Positions 24,396-32,790 are shown, counted from the stretch's first letter. The stretch is 64,000 nucleotides of DNA from Streptomyces piniterrae (GCF_005048155.1 NZ_SUMB01000004.1:620001-684000); one strand, 5' to 3'. The notes: generated by a model from the sequence alone, not told the origin. Translations and numbers: made by a program.

Positions 24396-26054
24396 TCAGG
24401 GGTGGGCGTCGAGGCCGACGGCGCGCAGGGCGTGCGCGATATCGCTGTGCCGGTCCCGCGAGACGGTCCCGGCCGCCTCCAGCAGCAGCGGCGCGAGCGT
24501 GTCCGGGGCGACGGCGGCCGCCATGACGGACTCCTCCGGGGTACGGGCCCGTACGAGCGCGGCGAACAGCTCCAGTGCCTGCGCGGGGCGGTGCCGGCCG
24601 AGCAGCACCTGCGCGGCGTGTGCCACCTCCTCGACGGGCCGCGCCACGCTCTGCCTGAGCAGGCTGAAGCCGTCGTCCGTACGGCCGGCGGCGGCCAGTG
24701 TGTCGGCGGCCGCGGCGAGCTCCTCGGGCGGCAGCGAGGCCACTTCCCAGAGCAGGGTGGGCACATCGGACTCCAGGCCGCGTCTCTCCAACTCGCCGAT
24801 GAAGAGCGGGAGTTCATGGGCGGGCCGGCCGGCGGCCGCGCACAGTTCGGTGTAGGCGAGGCCGCCGCCACCGGTTGTGTGCAGCTGCGCCAGACGGGCC
24901 ACGGCGTCGGCGATGGCCCGCCTCGCCTCGTCGTCGACCGGGGCGACCGAGGCGGCCGCGGTGTCGGTGTCGTGCGCGGGCGGCGCTTCGTCGTACGCCC
25001 CGGCGAACCGGGCGCCCCGCGGGGCCGTCGCGGCCTCGGCCTGACCGTCTTCGTCGGACGGCGCTCCTCCTGGTGGATCGTCCTGCGTCGCCTCCGGGAC
25101 GAGGGAGGGCAGCAGCGCCGCGGCGGGCTGTCCGCCCGTGTCCTCGTCGCCCAGATCCAGCCCGGCGAACCGCGCGCCACGGGGGCGGCCGGCGGCCTTC
25201 GTCCTGACCTTGTCCTTGGTCCTGCCTTTGGCCTTTTCCTTGGTCTTTTCCTTGGCGGACTTTTTGACCTTTGTGAAGGTTCGGGCGTCCGGCTCGGGGG
25301 CGGGTGGTGCGGCCGGTGCCGGTGCGGGCTCCGCTGTCGATGCGGGGGCCGGTGCCGGTGCGGCCGTCGGTCGGGCGGTCGGTTGGTGAGCCGGCTGGGG
25401 AGCCGGTTGGGCGGTCGCCTGGGCAGCGGGTCCGCGTACGGCAGCCTCGGCGGGTGGTTCCGGGGCGCGCGGCCGCGGAGCGTCGGCCCGCGGCTGCGGC
25501 GAAGCCGGGGCTCGTGCCTCCCGGCCCCACCCCATCGACTCCGCCTCGGCCTTGGTGAGCCGCTCCAGGCGGGCGCGGAGCTCGCGGACGCGGACGCCGG
25601 CGCGGGCATGATCATCCTGCGCCCAGGCCAGTTCCTCGGCCAGCCGCGCGCCCTCCTGGGTGCCGGCCGCGGCCCATACCGCCCCCTGGAGTTCCCGGGC
25701 GCGCAGCGCCGCATGCTGGTGTTCGCGCAGCATGACCTCCAGACGGTCCTGGAGTGCGGGCTTGCCGCCCGGTTGCGCGTCGTGGTCCGCCATCGCGCGC
25801 GCGTGCAGCCGCCTGGCGCGCGGGCCCGCGGTGTGTGCGGCCTCGTCGCCCTCCAGCCCCGCCAGATCGTGCAGCATCGACTCGACCACGTCCCAGGGCG
25901 GCACGTCCCGCCCGTCCAGACAGGCGCGCAGCCCGTCCGGGTCACGGTGCGCGAAGACGCCGTACCAGCCGGAACCCGGGTCGAGCAGCGACGCGAGTCC
26001 GGTCAGGAAATGTGCGAACTCCTCTACAGGCCCGAGGAGTTGAGATTCCGACAT
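24396..26054 (-). CDS. Hypothetical Pro/Ala/Lys-rich multi-domain protein
   Basis: Large soluble protein (552 residues) that I do not recognise. Residues 1-175 are helical with a probable coiled coil near 100-170; 180-255 is a Pro/Ala-rich linker; 260-286 is strongly Lys-rich (KVKKSAKEK, TKEKAKGRTKDKVRTK); the octapeptide PRGARFAG occurs twice (291-298 and 345-352) in an acidic, disordered stretch; 365-552 is a helical, HEAT-like or TPR-like domain. ATG at 26054 has GAGAGG 7 nt upstream. It stands alone between the ureidopropionase operon and the amidase gene. Bipartite helical ends joined by a charged linker suggest a scaffold; that is inference. Confidence 0.7.
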   Translation of the reverse strand: MSESQLLGPVEEFAHFLTGLASLLDPGSGWYGVFAHRDPDGLRACLDGRDVPPWDVVESMLHDLAGLEGDEAAHTAGPRARRLHARAMADHDAQPGGKPALQDRLEVMLREHQHAALRARELQGAVWAAAGTQEGARLAEELAWAQDDHARAGVRVRELRARLERLTKAEAESMGWGREARAPASPQPRADAPRPRAPEPPAEAAVRGPAAQATAQPAPQPAHQPTARPTAAPAPAPASTAEPAPAPAAPPAPEPDARTFTKVKKSAKEKTKEKAKGRTKDKVRTKAAGRPRGARFAGLDLGDEDTGGQPAAALLPSLVPEATQDDPPGGAPSDEDGQAEAATAPRGARFAGAYDEAPPAHDTDTAAASVAPVDDEARRAIADAVARLAQLHTTGGGGLAYTELCAAAGRPAHELPLFIGELERRGLESDVPTLLWEVASLPPEELAAAADTLAAAGRTDDGFSLLRQSVARPVEEVAHAAQVLLGRHRPAQALELFAALVRARTPEESVMAAAVAPDTLAPLLLEAAGTVSRDRHSDIAHALRAVGLDAHP

Positions 26055-26192
26055 GCCTTCACCTCTCCCCCCGTAGACCGGATCTACCGGCCCGCCCGCA
26101 TTCGACACCAAACATGTTTCAGGGGTGATAACGGCAGTGCTACAAAGAGTTTTCCGGCAACGCACACGGCAACGAAACGGAACTTTCGCGCG

Positions 26193-27668
26193 TTACAGAC
26201 GGACGGCCGCCGGCCGCCGTTCGTGCCACCCCAGCGCGTCCTCCAGCTGCGCCGCCAGCGAGATCAGACGCGGTTCGCCGTGCGCCGGGCCGAGCAGCTG
26301 GGCGCCGAGCGGCAGCCCGTCCGAGCTGAATCCGGCGGGCACGCTCACGCCGGGCCAGCCCAGTACGTTCCACGGCCAGGCGTACGGACACGCCGCGATC
26401 ATGGCTTGATCCGTACGCCAGCCGCTGAGCTTGGCGAGCGTCCCGACGCGCGGCGGCGGGGTGGCGGTGGTCGGCGTCAGCAGCACGTCGTACGGGCCGA
26501 ACAGCGCGCCGATACGCCGCTGTTGACGCTTCTCGACGGCCCGCGCCCGACGCAGCACCGGCCCGCCCAGGAGCCGCCCCAGCCGGGCCGCGCCTCGCGT
26601 ACGGGGGTCCAGCAGGGTGCGGTCGGGGACCCGGGCGGCCCACTCCCCCACCCCGACCGTGGCGCGCGGCACGAAGGCCAGCCCGACCAGCCCGTAGTCC
26701 GGTTCCGCCGCCTCGACGACATGGCCGAGGCCGGTCAGCGTACGGGCCAGTTCGGTGACCGCGGCCCGGACCTCGGGGTGCAGCTGCTTGCGGGTGAAGG
26801 TGATGGCCGGTTTGAAGGACAGCGCGATCCGCAGCCGCCCCGGATCGCGCCGGGCGGCCTCGCGCGCGGCGATGGCGGGCGGCCGGTGCAGATCACCGTC
26901 GTGGTTGCCGCTTGCGACGTCCAGCAGCAGGGCCGCGTCCTCGACCGTACGCGCCAACGGGCCGATTCCGGTGATCCCCTGGAACGCCTCGGCGTCCGGC
27001 CAGGTGGAGATGCGGCCGCGCTGCGGCTTGATACCGACGAGATGGGACCAGGCGGCGGGGATACGGACCGAGCCGGCGCCGTCGGTGCCGAGCGCGGCGG
27101 GGACCAGCCCGGCGGCGACCGCGGCGGCCGAGCCGCCGGACGAACCGCCCGGGGTGTGCGCGAGGTTCCACGGATTGCGGGTGTCGCCGAAGGCCGGCCC
27201 CTCGGTGAACGGCCACTGCCCCAGCTCACAGGCGTTGGTCTTGCCGACGATGATCGCGCCGGCCGCGCGCAGCCGCCGGACGACCTCGGCGTCCCGCTCC
27301 TTGGGCGGGAACTCGCCGGCGCAGCCGAACGCGGTCGGCTCGCCCGCCACATCGGTGTCGTCCTTGACCGCGACCGGCACGCCCAGCAGCGGCAGCCGCT
27401 CACCGGCGGCCAGCCGGCGGTCGGCGGCCGCGGCCTCCGCCAGCGCCGCCTCGGTCCGCACCCGCCGGAAGGCGTTGACGGTGCTCTGGGTGGCCTCGAT
27501 GCGCTCCAGCGACCGCAGGACCAGCGCGGTCGAGGTGACCCGCCCGTCGGCCAGCGCCCGCGCCTGATCGGCGAGCCCCTCGCACTCACCGGCCACCGCG
27601 CCGGTGCGGCCCGCCGGAAAGGACGGCTTGGCCGCCGGACCGCTATCACGGCTCTCGTCAACGCTCAC
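26193..27668 (-). CDS. Amidase signature family enzyme
   Basis: Amide hydrolase of 491 residues with the Ser-cisSer-Lys triad: Lys in GVPVAVKDDTDV (about 101), cis-Ser in TPGGSSGGSAAAVAAG (about 175) and nucleophile Ser in GTDGAGSVRIPAA (about 200). It is a stand-alone amidase rather than GatA: there is no gatB/gatC nearby and the C-terminus is of the AtzF/short-amidase type. GTG at 27668 with GGGAGG 9 nt upstream. The substrate is unknown. No signal peptide is visible, so cytosolic. Confidence 0.85.
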   Translation of the reverse strand: MSVDESRDSGPAAKPSFPAGRTGAVAGECEGLADQARALADGRVTSTALVLRSLERIEATQSTVNAFRRVRTEAALAEAAAADRRLAAGERLPLLGVPVAVKDDTDVAGEPTAFGCAGEFPPKERDAEVVRRLRAAGAIIVGKTNACELGQWPFTEGPAFGDTRNPWNLAHTPGGSSGGSAAAVAAGLVPAALGTDGAGSVRIPAAWSHLVGIKPQRGRISTWPDAEAFQGITGIGPLARTVEDAALLLDVASGNHDGDLHRPPAIAAREAARRDPGRLRIALSFKPAITFTRKQLHPEVRAAVTELARTLTGLGHVVEAAEPDYGLVGLAFVPRATVGVGEWAARVPDRTLLDPRTRGAARLGRLLGGPVLRRARAVEKRQQRRIGALFGPYDVLLTPTTATPPPRVGTLAKLSGWRTDQAMIAACPYAWPWNVLGWPGVSVPAGFSSDGLPLGAQLLGPAHGEPRLISLAAQLEDALGWHERRPAAVRL

Positions 27669-28136
27669 GGTACGTGCCCTCCCTGGGACCGCCCCATTCG
27701 AACGAACGGTCCCAGGAGGCTAATCGTTCCCGGCCGTGGCCAGCAATGACGCCGCGCGGCACGGCACATGGACGACACACGGACGGCATAGAAGGACGTG
27801 CGGCGTGCCGGGGAGGTTACGTCGGGAGCCCTCGCCGATCTCCGGCCTTCGGCCTCCGCTGCGTCCGCTCGCCGGAGGCCCTCCCGGTGGGTCAGGACAC
27901 GGGTGGCCCGCCCGCCTCGTACGTCCTCGGCGCGGCCCCGCTCCCCCACTCTCACCAACTTCCCCTATGGACGCGCCAGATCGACGCCCCCCAAGGGCCG
28001 CCGAGGCGGCCACCGACGGTTTTTCGCCAGTTCGCAGCGCCCGAGCCGGGCAACGGAGGGCATAGCAGGGCAAGCCCGCCCAGCCGCCCGCCCCGCCCTC
28101 GAACGCAGGCCCGGTGGGCCGCTACGCTCCCCGGCC
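27669..28136. other. Intergenic region without a recognisable gene
   Basis: The 468 bp between the divergent amidase gene and the membrane-anchored protein gene contain open frames in several registers, as any GC-rich sequence does, but none with a ribosome site, codon bias or recognisable protein. It should hold two divergent promoters. TACGCT, 8 nt before the plus-strand ATG, is a plausible -10 for a leaderless transcript. Confidence 0.5.
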
Positions 28137-28880
28137 ATGGACGACACCCTGCTGCTTCTGATCGCGGCGGTCGCGGCCCTCCTCATCGGGCTGGCGGCCG
28201 GCTGGGCCGGGCAATCCGCCGCGGCCCGCCGGAAGCTGACCCGCGAGCAGAGCTTCTTCGGGCTGCCGGAGGGTTCGGAGTGCGTACTGGTCACCCACCG
28301 GGACAGCACCTCGGCCCACTGGAGCATCCCGCGCCATGACGCACTGGCGCTGCTCGGGCTGGCCGCGGTGATCGAGAACTGCGGGGCGCACCCGGAGGTC
28401 GCACCGCATGACACCGGCCTCCAGGGATTCGGGGCGCGCACCGAGTTCTGCGTCGGCGATCCGACCGCGCACCGCCGGCTGGCGGCCCATATCGCCAATC
28501 TGCTGCCGGGCGTCAAGGTGCACCCGGGCGACGAGGGCGGCGCGGACCGCGGCACCTTCGCCATCGGCGGCTCGACGTACCGGATGGAGCCCGGCGCGGT
28601 CGAATATGTCCTGCTGGCCCGGCTGACGGCCGGCGAGAGCGGCCGGCCGGTGTTCCTGGCCGCCGGCCAGCGCCCGGTCACCCACCGGGCCGCGGTCCGC
28701 CATCTGGTACGCAACCGGACCCGGCTGGCCCGTAAGCACGGTGCGGACGGCCAGTTCTGTCTGCTGCTGAAGGTGGTCAACTCGCAGGCCTACGGGCCCG
28801 ATGTCGTGGAACTCGTCGCCGATGTCACCAAGGCCGCGACCGCCCCGGCGGAGTCGAAGGGCCACCGGGCTTCGGCCTGA
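28137..28880 (+). CDS. Membrane-anchored hypothetical protein
   Basis: A 247-residue protein with a single N-terminal helix (DDTLLLLIAAVAALLIGLAAGWAG, residues 2-25) followed by a basic stop (AARRKLTR), so the ~210-residue C-terminal domain is probably cytosolic. The domain contains repeated His/Arg-rich strands and an acidic patch (HPGDEGGADRG). I do not recognise the family. Start is supported by a probable leaderless -10 (TACGCT) 8 nt upstream; longer in-frame extensions upstream lack a ribosome site. Not obviously linked to the downstream STAS gene. Confidence 0.65.
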   Translation: MDDTLLLLIAAVAALLIGLAAGWAGQSAAARRKLTREQSFFGLPEGSECVLVTHRDSTSAHWSIPRHDALALLGLAAVIENCGAHPEVAPHDTGLQGFGARTEFCVGDPTAHRRLAAHIANLLPGVKVHPGDEGGADRGTFAIGGSTYRMEPGAVEYVLLARLTAGESGRPVFLAAGQRPVTHRAAVRHLVRNRTRLARKHGADGQFCLLLKVVNSQAYGPDVVELVADVTKAATAPAESKGHRASA

Positions 28881-28923
28881 GGGCCCGCCGTCCGCTCCCT
28901 GCCGGCACGTGCGCCAGGCCTCT

Positions 28924-29019
28924 TTGTGACGTGGTCCACGTTGTGACGTGGTTCCCACTGTGACGTGGTTCCCGTTGTGACCTAGTTCCTTCCGGCCGGA
29001 GATTCGGCCTGCCTACGGT
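28924..29019 (+). promoter_or_regulatory. Four 17-bp iterons and -10 box of the STAS gene promoter
   Basis: Tandem 17-bp units TTGTGACGTGGTCCACG, TTGTGACGTGGTTCCCA, CTGTGACGTGGTTCCCG and TTGTGACCTAGTTCCTT fill 28924-28991 without gaps. A TACGGT -10 candidate follows at 29014-29019. No good -35 is seen at 17 bp, so an activator bound to the iterons, or an alternative sigma factor, may be needed. The consensus core is TGTGACGTGGTTCC. Confidence 0.6.
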
Positions 29020-29077
29020 GATGAGCACCCAGCAGCCCGCTCCGCCTGGAGCGCAGACCGGTCCGGAAGGAGAACTC

Positions 29078-29455
29078 TTGACCAAGACGCCTGTGACCCA
29101 CGACATCACCGTGACCCACGACGGTCAGGCCGTCGTCACCCTGGAAGGCGAGCAGGACATCCTCACCGCGCCGCGCCTGCTGACCCTGCTCAGCGCCGCA
29201 GCGGCGACCCGGGACCGGATCCTCGTCGATCTGCGGAATGTGACCTTCATGGACACCACCGGCCTGGAACCGCTGGTCAGGACCGCCCGCCGGCTCGAAC
29301 CGACCGGTGGTGGCGTCACCCTCGTCCTCACCGACCCGCGGCTGCGCAAGCTTCTGGTCCGCAGCCGGGTGGACAATCTGTTTACGCAGGTCAGCTCGCC
29401 GCGCTATATCTACAGCGCGTTTCTGCCGGCGGCACGGCGGCCCGCCGACGGGTGA
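29078..29455 (+). CDS. STAS-domain anti-sigma factor antagonist
   Basis: A 125-residue single STAS domain of the SpoIIAA/RsbV type. Seen: ITVTHDGQAVVTLEGEQDILTA (strand 1-2), LVDLRNVTFMDTTGLEPLVRTARR with the conserved D-T/S-T/S-G loop where the phosphorylatable residue lies (here DTTG, so Thr rather than the usual Ser), and a C-terminal helix pair. TTG at 29078 with AAGGAG 5 nt upstream is preferred over the in-frame ATG at 29021, which lies at the transcription start and has no ribosome site. Likely partner is an HPK-type anti-sigma kinase encoded elsewhere. Confidence 0.82.
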   Translation: MTKTPVTHDITVTHDGQAVVTLEGEQDILTAPRLLTLLSAAAATRDRILVDLRNVTFMDTTGLEPLVRTARRLEPTGGGVTLVLTDPRLRKLLVRSRVDNLFTQVSSPRYIYSAFLPAARRPADG

Positions 29456-29483
29456 GAGTCGTCACCCACGGCTCCACAACGCT

Positions 29484-29499
29484 CGATAATGGTTTATCG
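29484..29499. promoter_or_regulatory. AT-rich palindrome CGATAA-TGGT-TTATCG
   Basis: A 6-4-6 palindrome in an unusually AT-rich spot 28 bp after the STAS gene. It could be a small terminator or a regulator site; there is no gene start close by to decide. Confidence 0.3.
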
Positions 29500-29666
29500 T
29501 TCAAATTGGATGCGGGTGCCGCGATGACGGCGCCCCTGGGCCAGGACCCCGCAGCGGGACGCCGGCCCACAGGCGTACGGCAGCCTCCTCCGCGAGGTGA
29601 CCGCCGTCACCCCCGCACCCCATAGTCGCCCCGGGCCGGATTCCCCCGTCCGCCGTCCGGGGCCCG

Positions 29667-29696
29667 CCCCGGCCGGAATCCCCCGTCTGGCCGGGG
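29667..29696. terminator. Possible terminator hairpin between convergent genes
   Basis: CCCCGGCC and GGCCGGGG form an 8-bp stem around a 14-nt loop, near the end of the SDR gene. The surrounding 312-bp spacer also carries an imperfect duplication built on the CGGAWTCCCCCGTC block; I see no gene in it. Confidence 0.4.
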
Positions 29697-29768
29697 CCCC
29701 CACTTTTCCGGACCGTTCCGGTGCTCCGGACGGCCGCTGATCACGGCGGACGGGCCGCCCCATCCGCG

Positions 29769-30506
29769 TCACCGCAGGTGGGACGCCCCATTGACGTCGA
29801 GGACGGCGCCGGAGGACCAGACCGCCTCGGGCGAGGCGAGATAGTGCACGGCGGCCGCCACATCCCGCGGCGCCGCCACCCGCCCGAACGGGCTCTGCTG
29901 CCGAACCTCGTCGGTGATCCGGTCCGCGACCCGCTCGGTCGCCACGAACCCCGGGGCGACCGACGCGACCGCGATCCCGTACGGCGCCAGGTGGACCGCC
30001 AGCGACTGGCCCATGGCATGCAGCGCCGCCTTGGCGGCGCCGTACGCCGGGTGGTCCGGCTCGCCGCGGAACGCACCGCGTGAGCCGATGTTGACGATCC
30101 GGCCCTCCACCTCGCGCTCGATCATGTTCCGCGCAGCGCAGTAACTCACATGCGCGGCACCCAGCAGATTCACGTCGACGACCCGCCGCCAGGCGTCCTG
30201 CCAGTCCTCGAAAGACGTCCGGTCCAGAGGGTGCGCCACATTCGCCGCGGCATTGTTGACCAGCACATCGATGCCGCCGAGCCCGTCCACGGCGGCCCCG
30301 ACGATCTCGGCCGCGCCGTCCGGGCTGCTGACATCCCCCTGCACCAGGACATGCCCCCTGCCCTCCAGCGCCGCGAACGCCTCCGCCGCCGCCTCCCGCC
30401 GCGACGCGTAATGCAGCGCGACCCGGTCCCCGTGCGCGGCGAAGATCTCCGCGACCGCCCGGCCGATCCCCCGCGAGGCACCGGTCACCAGCACCGCGCG
30501 GCTCAC
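29769..30506 (-). CDS. Short-chain dehydrogenase/reductase (FabG-like)
   Basis: NAD(P)-dependent oxidoreductase of 245 residues with classical SDR motifs: VLVTGASRGIGRAVAE (6-21), NNAAAN (about 87), the active-site Ser of IVNIGSRGAF, and YGAAKAALHAMG (Tyr-x-x-x-Lys, about 155-159), closing with DVNGASHLR. The basic residue after the Gly motif (ASRREA) favours NADP. GTG start with GGAGG about 7 nt upstream, overlapping by 4 bp (GTGA) the stop of a possible repeat-rich small ORF. Substrate unknown. Confidence 0.88.
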   Translation of the reverse strand: MSRAVLVTGASRGIGRAVAEIFAAHGDRVALHYASRREAAAEAFAALEGRGHVLVQGDVSSPDGAAEIVGAAVDGLGGIDVLVNNAAANVAHPLDRTSFEDWQDAWRRVVDVNLLGAAHVSYCAARNMIEREVEGRIVNIGSRGAFRGEPDHPAYGAAKAALHAMGQSLAVHLAPYGIAVASVAPGFVATERVADRITDEVRQQSPFGRVAAPRDVAAAVHYLASPEAVWSSGAVLDVNGASHLR

Positions 30507-30646
30507 CGCGCCTCCTCCGACGCAACGAACGAACGGCGCTGACCCCGTTGACCTCTCAGACCTCGTTGACCTCTCAGGCCCTGTTGGCCTCTCGGGCCTC
30601 GTTGGCCTCTCAGGCCCCGTTGGCCTCGTTGACTGCGCTGGCTCAT
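30503..30646 (-). CDS. Possible 47-aa RGQRG-repeat microprotein coupled to the SDR gene
   Basis: Small frame starting MSQRSQRGQRGLRGQRG, built of five hexapeptide repeats of the form (L/P)RGQRG encoded by five 18-bp DNA repeats. ATG at 30646 has AGGGG six nt upstream (another in-frame ATG lies at 30652). Its stop overlaps the SDR GTG as GTGA, as expected for a translationally coupled upstream ORF. RGG-type repeats bind RNA in other organisms. The case against it is that slippage repeats with G/C-rich codons are easily open by chance, so this could be only a leader or noncoding. Confidence 0.35.
   Translation of the reverse strand: MSQRSQRGQRGLRGQRGPRGQQGLRGQRGLRGQRGQRRSFVASEEAR
30542..30631. 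repeat. Five tandem 18-bp repeats
   Basis: Units such as ACCTCGTTGACCTCTCAG and GCCTCGTTGGCCTCTCAG run head to tail. An 18-bp unit keeps the reading frame, and on the minus strand encodes the RGQRG-type hexapeptides of the small ORF above. The AlkB-like gene's upstream frame also passes through here but is not used (see its start). Confidence 0.75.
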
Positions 30647-30778
30647 AGACATCCCCTGCTCACACCTCGCTGGCGCCGGCAAATGATCATAAGGAATCGT
30701 AGGCACCGGGACGGGTGGGAAACGAGGGGCGGGAGGGGCGCCGGTGAGGCCGGAGCAGGGCGATGGAGGCAGGCGACG

Positions 30779-31372
30779 ATGACGCATGAGGCCGCGGCGG
30801 TTCCGGGACTGCGGTACGTCGCCGACTGGCTCGCGCCCGATGCCTGCGCGGCCCTGCTCTCCCATATCGACGCCGCGGAATGGTCGACGCGGCTGAGGCG
30901 GCGGGTCCAGCACTACGGCCACCGCTACGACTACGGCCGGCGCAGCGTGGCCGCGGATCCGCACGGCGCGCCCGCGCCCCCGATCCCCGAGTGGCTGCGG
31001 GAGCATGCCGCGCGCCTGGTCGGCGAGGGCGTGCTGGACCGTGCGGCGGACCAGGTGATCATCAACGAGTACCAGCCGGGGCAGGGCATCAGCGCCCATG
31101 TCGACTGCGTCCCCTGCTTCGGGCCGGTCGTCGCCGCGATCTCGCTGGGTTCCGCCTGCGTCATGGACTTCACCCATCCCGAGGACGGCACGAAGGCGGC
31201 GCTTCCGCTCGCCCCGGGAAGCCTCTGCGCCATGACCGGCCCGGCGCGGTTCACCTGGCGGCACGCCATCGCCGCCCGCAAGAGCGACCCGGGCGCGGCG
31301 GCCCGCATCCCGCGCGGACGGCGGGTCTCGGTCACCTTCCGTACGATGGCCGATCCTGCCGCGGCCCGGTGA
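30779..31372 (+). CDS. AlkB-like Fe(II)/2-oxoglutarate dioxygenase
   Basis: Nucleic-acid demethylase family member of 197 residues. The signature is complete: INEYQPGQGISAHVDCVPCFG with His107 and Asp109 as iron ligands, distal His162 in TWRHAI, and RRVSVTFRT (Arg181 region, Arg188) for 2-oxoglutarate and base binding. ATG at 30779 has GGAGG 9 nt upstream; an in-frame extension to 30548 would translate the 18-bp repeats and is rejected. It is followed after 13 bp by a methyltransferase gene, so likely a two-gene unit. It may repair alkylated DNA/RNA or modify tRNA (ALKBH8-like), which the sequence does not resolve. Confidence 0.85.
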   Translation: MTHEAAAVPGLRYVADWLAPDACAALLSHIDAAEWSTRLRRRVQHYGHRYDYGRRSVAADPHGAPAPPIPEWLREHAARLVGEGVLDRAADQVIINEYQPGQGISAHVDCVPCFGPVVAAISLGSACVMDFTHPEDGTKAALPLAPGSLCAMTGPARFTWRHAIAARKSDPGAAARIPRGRRVSVTFRTMADPAAAR

Positions 31373-31385
31373 TAGGCCGTACACC

Positions 31386-32000
31386 ATGCCCTTCAACCAC
31401 AACGACCACTATCACCGGCTGCTGTTGCGCCGGCTGCCGCGAGATTGCGGTGCCGCACTGGACGTGGGTTGCGGGACCGGCAGGTTCGCGCGTCGGCTCG
31501 CCGGGCGCGGGATCGATGTGCGCGCGGTGGATCCATCGGAGGCCGCCCTCACCGAGGCCCGCGCCGCGTCCGGGGAGACGGCGGCCGGCCGGGTCCCCCG
31601 CTTCGAGCACGCGGATGTCACCGAGCTCGAACTTCCCACCGGTCACTACGACTTCATCTCCTGCCTGGCCAGCATCCATCACATGCCGTTCGGCACCGTC
31701 AGCGCACTGCGCGAGGCGCTCGCGCCCGGTGGCGTCCTGGTGATCCTGGGCTGCTATCGGGAGCAGTCGCCGGCCGACTGGGCCTGGGGCCTGGTGGCCT
31801 CTCTGGTGAACGCGGTCGCCAGGCTCGCCATTGGCATCGCGGACGTGGTCCGCCGACCGGCACCCGTGAAGGCGCCGACCCGGCCACCGACGATGCCACT
31901 TGCCGAAGTCCGCCGGCAGGCCGCCCTGCTCCTCCCCGGGTGCCGCATCCGCCGATTGCTTTTCTGGCGCTATCTGCTGGTTTTCCGCAAGGACGGCTGA
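31386..32000 (+). CDS. Class I SAM-dependent methyltransferase
   Basis: A 204-residue Rossmann-fold methyltransferase: motif I ALDVGCGTGRFARRLAGRG (24-42), acidic end of strand 2 (VDPSE), motif III-like HADVTELELP and HYDFISCLASIHHMP (motif IV region). The C-terminal half has a hydrophobic helix (LVASLVNAVARLAIGIADVV) unlike small-molecule enzymes and could contact membrane or lipid. It is 13 bp downstream of the AlkB-like gene, so probably co-expressed. Pairing of an ALKBH8-type dioxygenase with a methyltransferase recalls eukaryotic wobble-uridine modification, but this link is speculative. Confidence 0.85.
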   Translation: MPFNHNDHYHRLLLRRLPRDCGAALDVGCGTGRFARRLAGRGIDVRAVDPSEAALTEARAASGETAAGRVPRFEHADVTELELPTGHYDFISCLASIHHMPFGTVSALREALAPGGVLVILGCYREQSPADWAWGLVASLVNAVARLAIGIADVVRRPAPVKAPTRPPTMPLAEVRRQAALLLPGCRIRRLLFWRYLLVFRKDG

Positions 32001-32028
32001 CGGCCGCGGCAACCGGTGAGAGAACCCT

Positions 32029-32790
32029 TTACTTGGCGGTGCGCGAACGGGCCATCTTGGCCGCAAGAGTGCGCGGTGCATGGCGTACGGCCTGCGCATA
32101 GGTCTTGTAGCGCCAGCCGGTGATACTGACCGGCCGACCGCGGCCCAGGTCCTTCAGCGCCTGGTCCACGACGTTGTCCGCCTCCAGCCATGCCCACTCC
32201 GGCAGGCTGCTGACATCCATTCCGGCGCGCTCCTGGAATTCGGTACGGGTGAATCCCGGGCACAGGGCGATGACCCGGACGCCGTGCGGAGCGAGGTCGA
32301 CGCGGAGGGATTCGCTGAAGGCCGTCAGCCATGCTTTGGCGGCGCCGTACGTTCCGGTGGGCAGCAGGCTCGCGACGGAGGAGACATTGAGAATGACGCC
32401 TCGCCGACGGGCGGTCATACCCGGCACCGCGGCATGGGTGAGCCGAAGCGGGACCTTGGTGAGAAGGTCGAGCATCCGCTCCTCGTCCTCAATGGGACTG
32501 TGCGGAAAAGGAGCGGGCAGTCCGAATCCGGCGTTGTTGACGAGGACGTCCACGGGATTCACCGATGAGGCGAGGCGCTCTTCCACCGCTGTGCGACCGG
32601 TGGCGTCAAGAAGGTCTGCGGCGATCGTCTCGACGTCGACGCCGTAGCGGGTTCGCAGTTCGTCGGCCGTGCGATCCAGGCGCTCCTTGTTCCGGGCGAC
32701 CTGCACGAGGTGGAATCCCTTGGCCGCGAACCGGCGGGCGAACGCCGCGCCGATACCGGACGTCGCACCGGTGATAAGGACATTCGTCAT
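32029..32790 (-). CDS. Short-chain dehydrogenase/reductase (SDR)
   Basis: A 253-residue classical SDR: VLITGATSGIGAAFARRF (4-21), cofactor ARNKERLD, NNAGFG (about 87-92), active Ser in LNVSSVASLLP and YGAAKAWLTAFS (Tyr-x-x-x-Lys, about 147-151). It has an extended C-terminal basic tail. It is transcribed in the same direction as, and 93 bp after, the membrane protein of the XRE/ImmA cassette, and may be the cassette's output enzyme; the gap between them is a low-complexity TCTCTGGGGG repeat. Substrate unknown. Confidence 0.85.
   Translation of the reverse strand: MTNVLITGATSGIGAAFARRFAAKGFHLVQVARNKERLDRTADELRTRYGVDVETIAADLLDATGRTAVEERLASSVNPVDVLVNNAGFGLPAPFPHSPIEDEERMLDLLTKVPLRLTHAAVPGMTARRRGVILNVSSVASLLPTGTYGAAKAWLTAFSESLRVDLAPHGVRVIALCPGFTRTEFQERAGMDVSSLPEWAWLEADNVVDQALKDLGRGRPVSITGWRYKTYAQAVRHAPRTLAAKMARSRTAK

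Noticed and set aside
24072-27749. Very long open frame on the plus strand through the hypothetical protein and amidase genes
   Set aside because: It is antisense to two genes with clear motifs or normal codon bias; long antisense frames are expected when third positions are almost all G/C.
30548-30778. N-terminal extension of the AlkB-like protein
   Set aside because: It would translate the 18-bp repeats and lacks a ribosome site; the ATG at 30779 has GGAGG and gives the normal family length.
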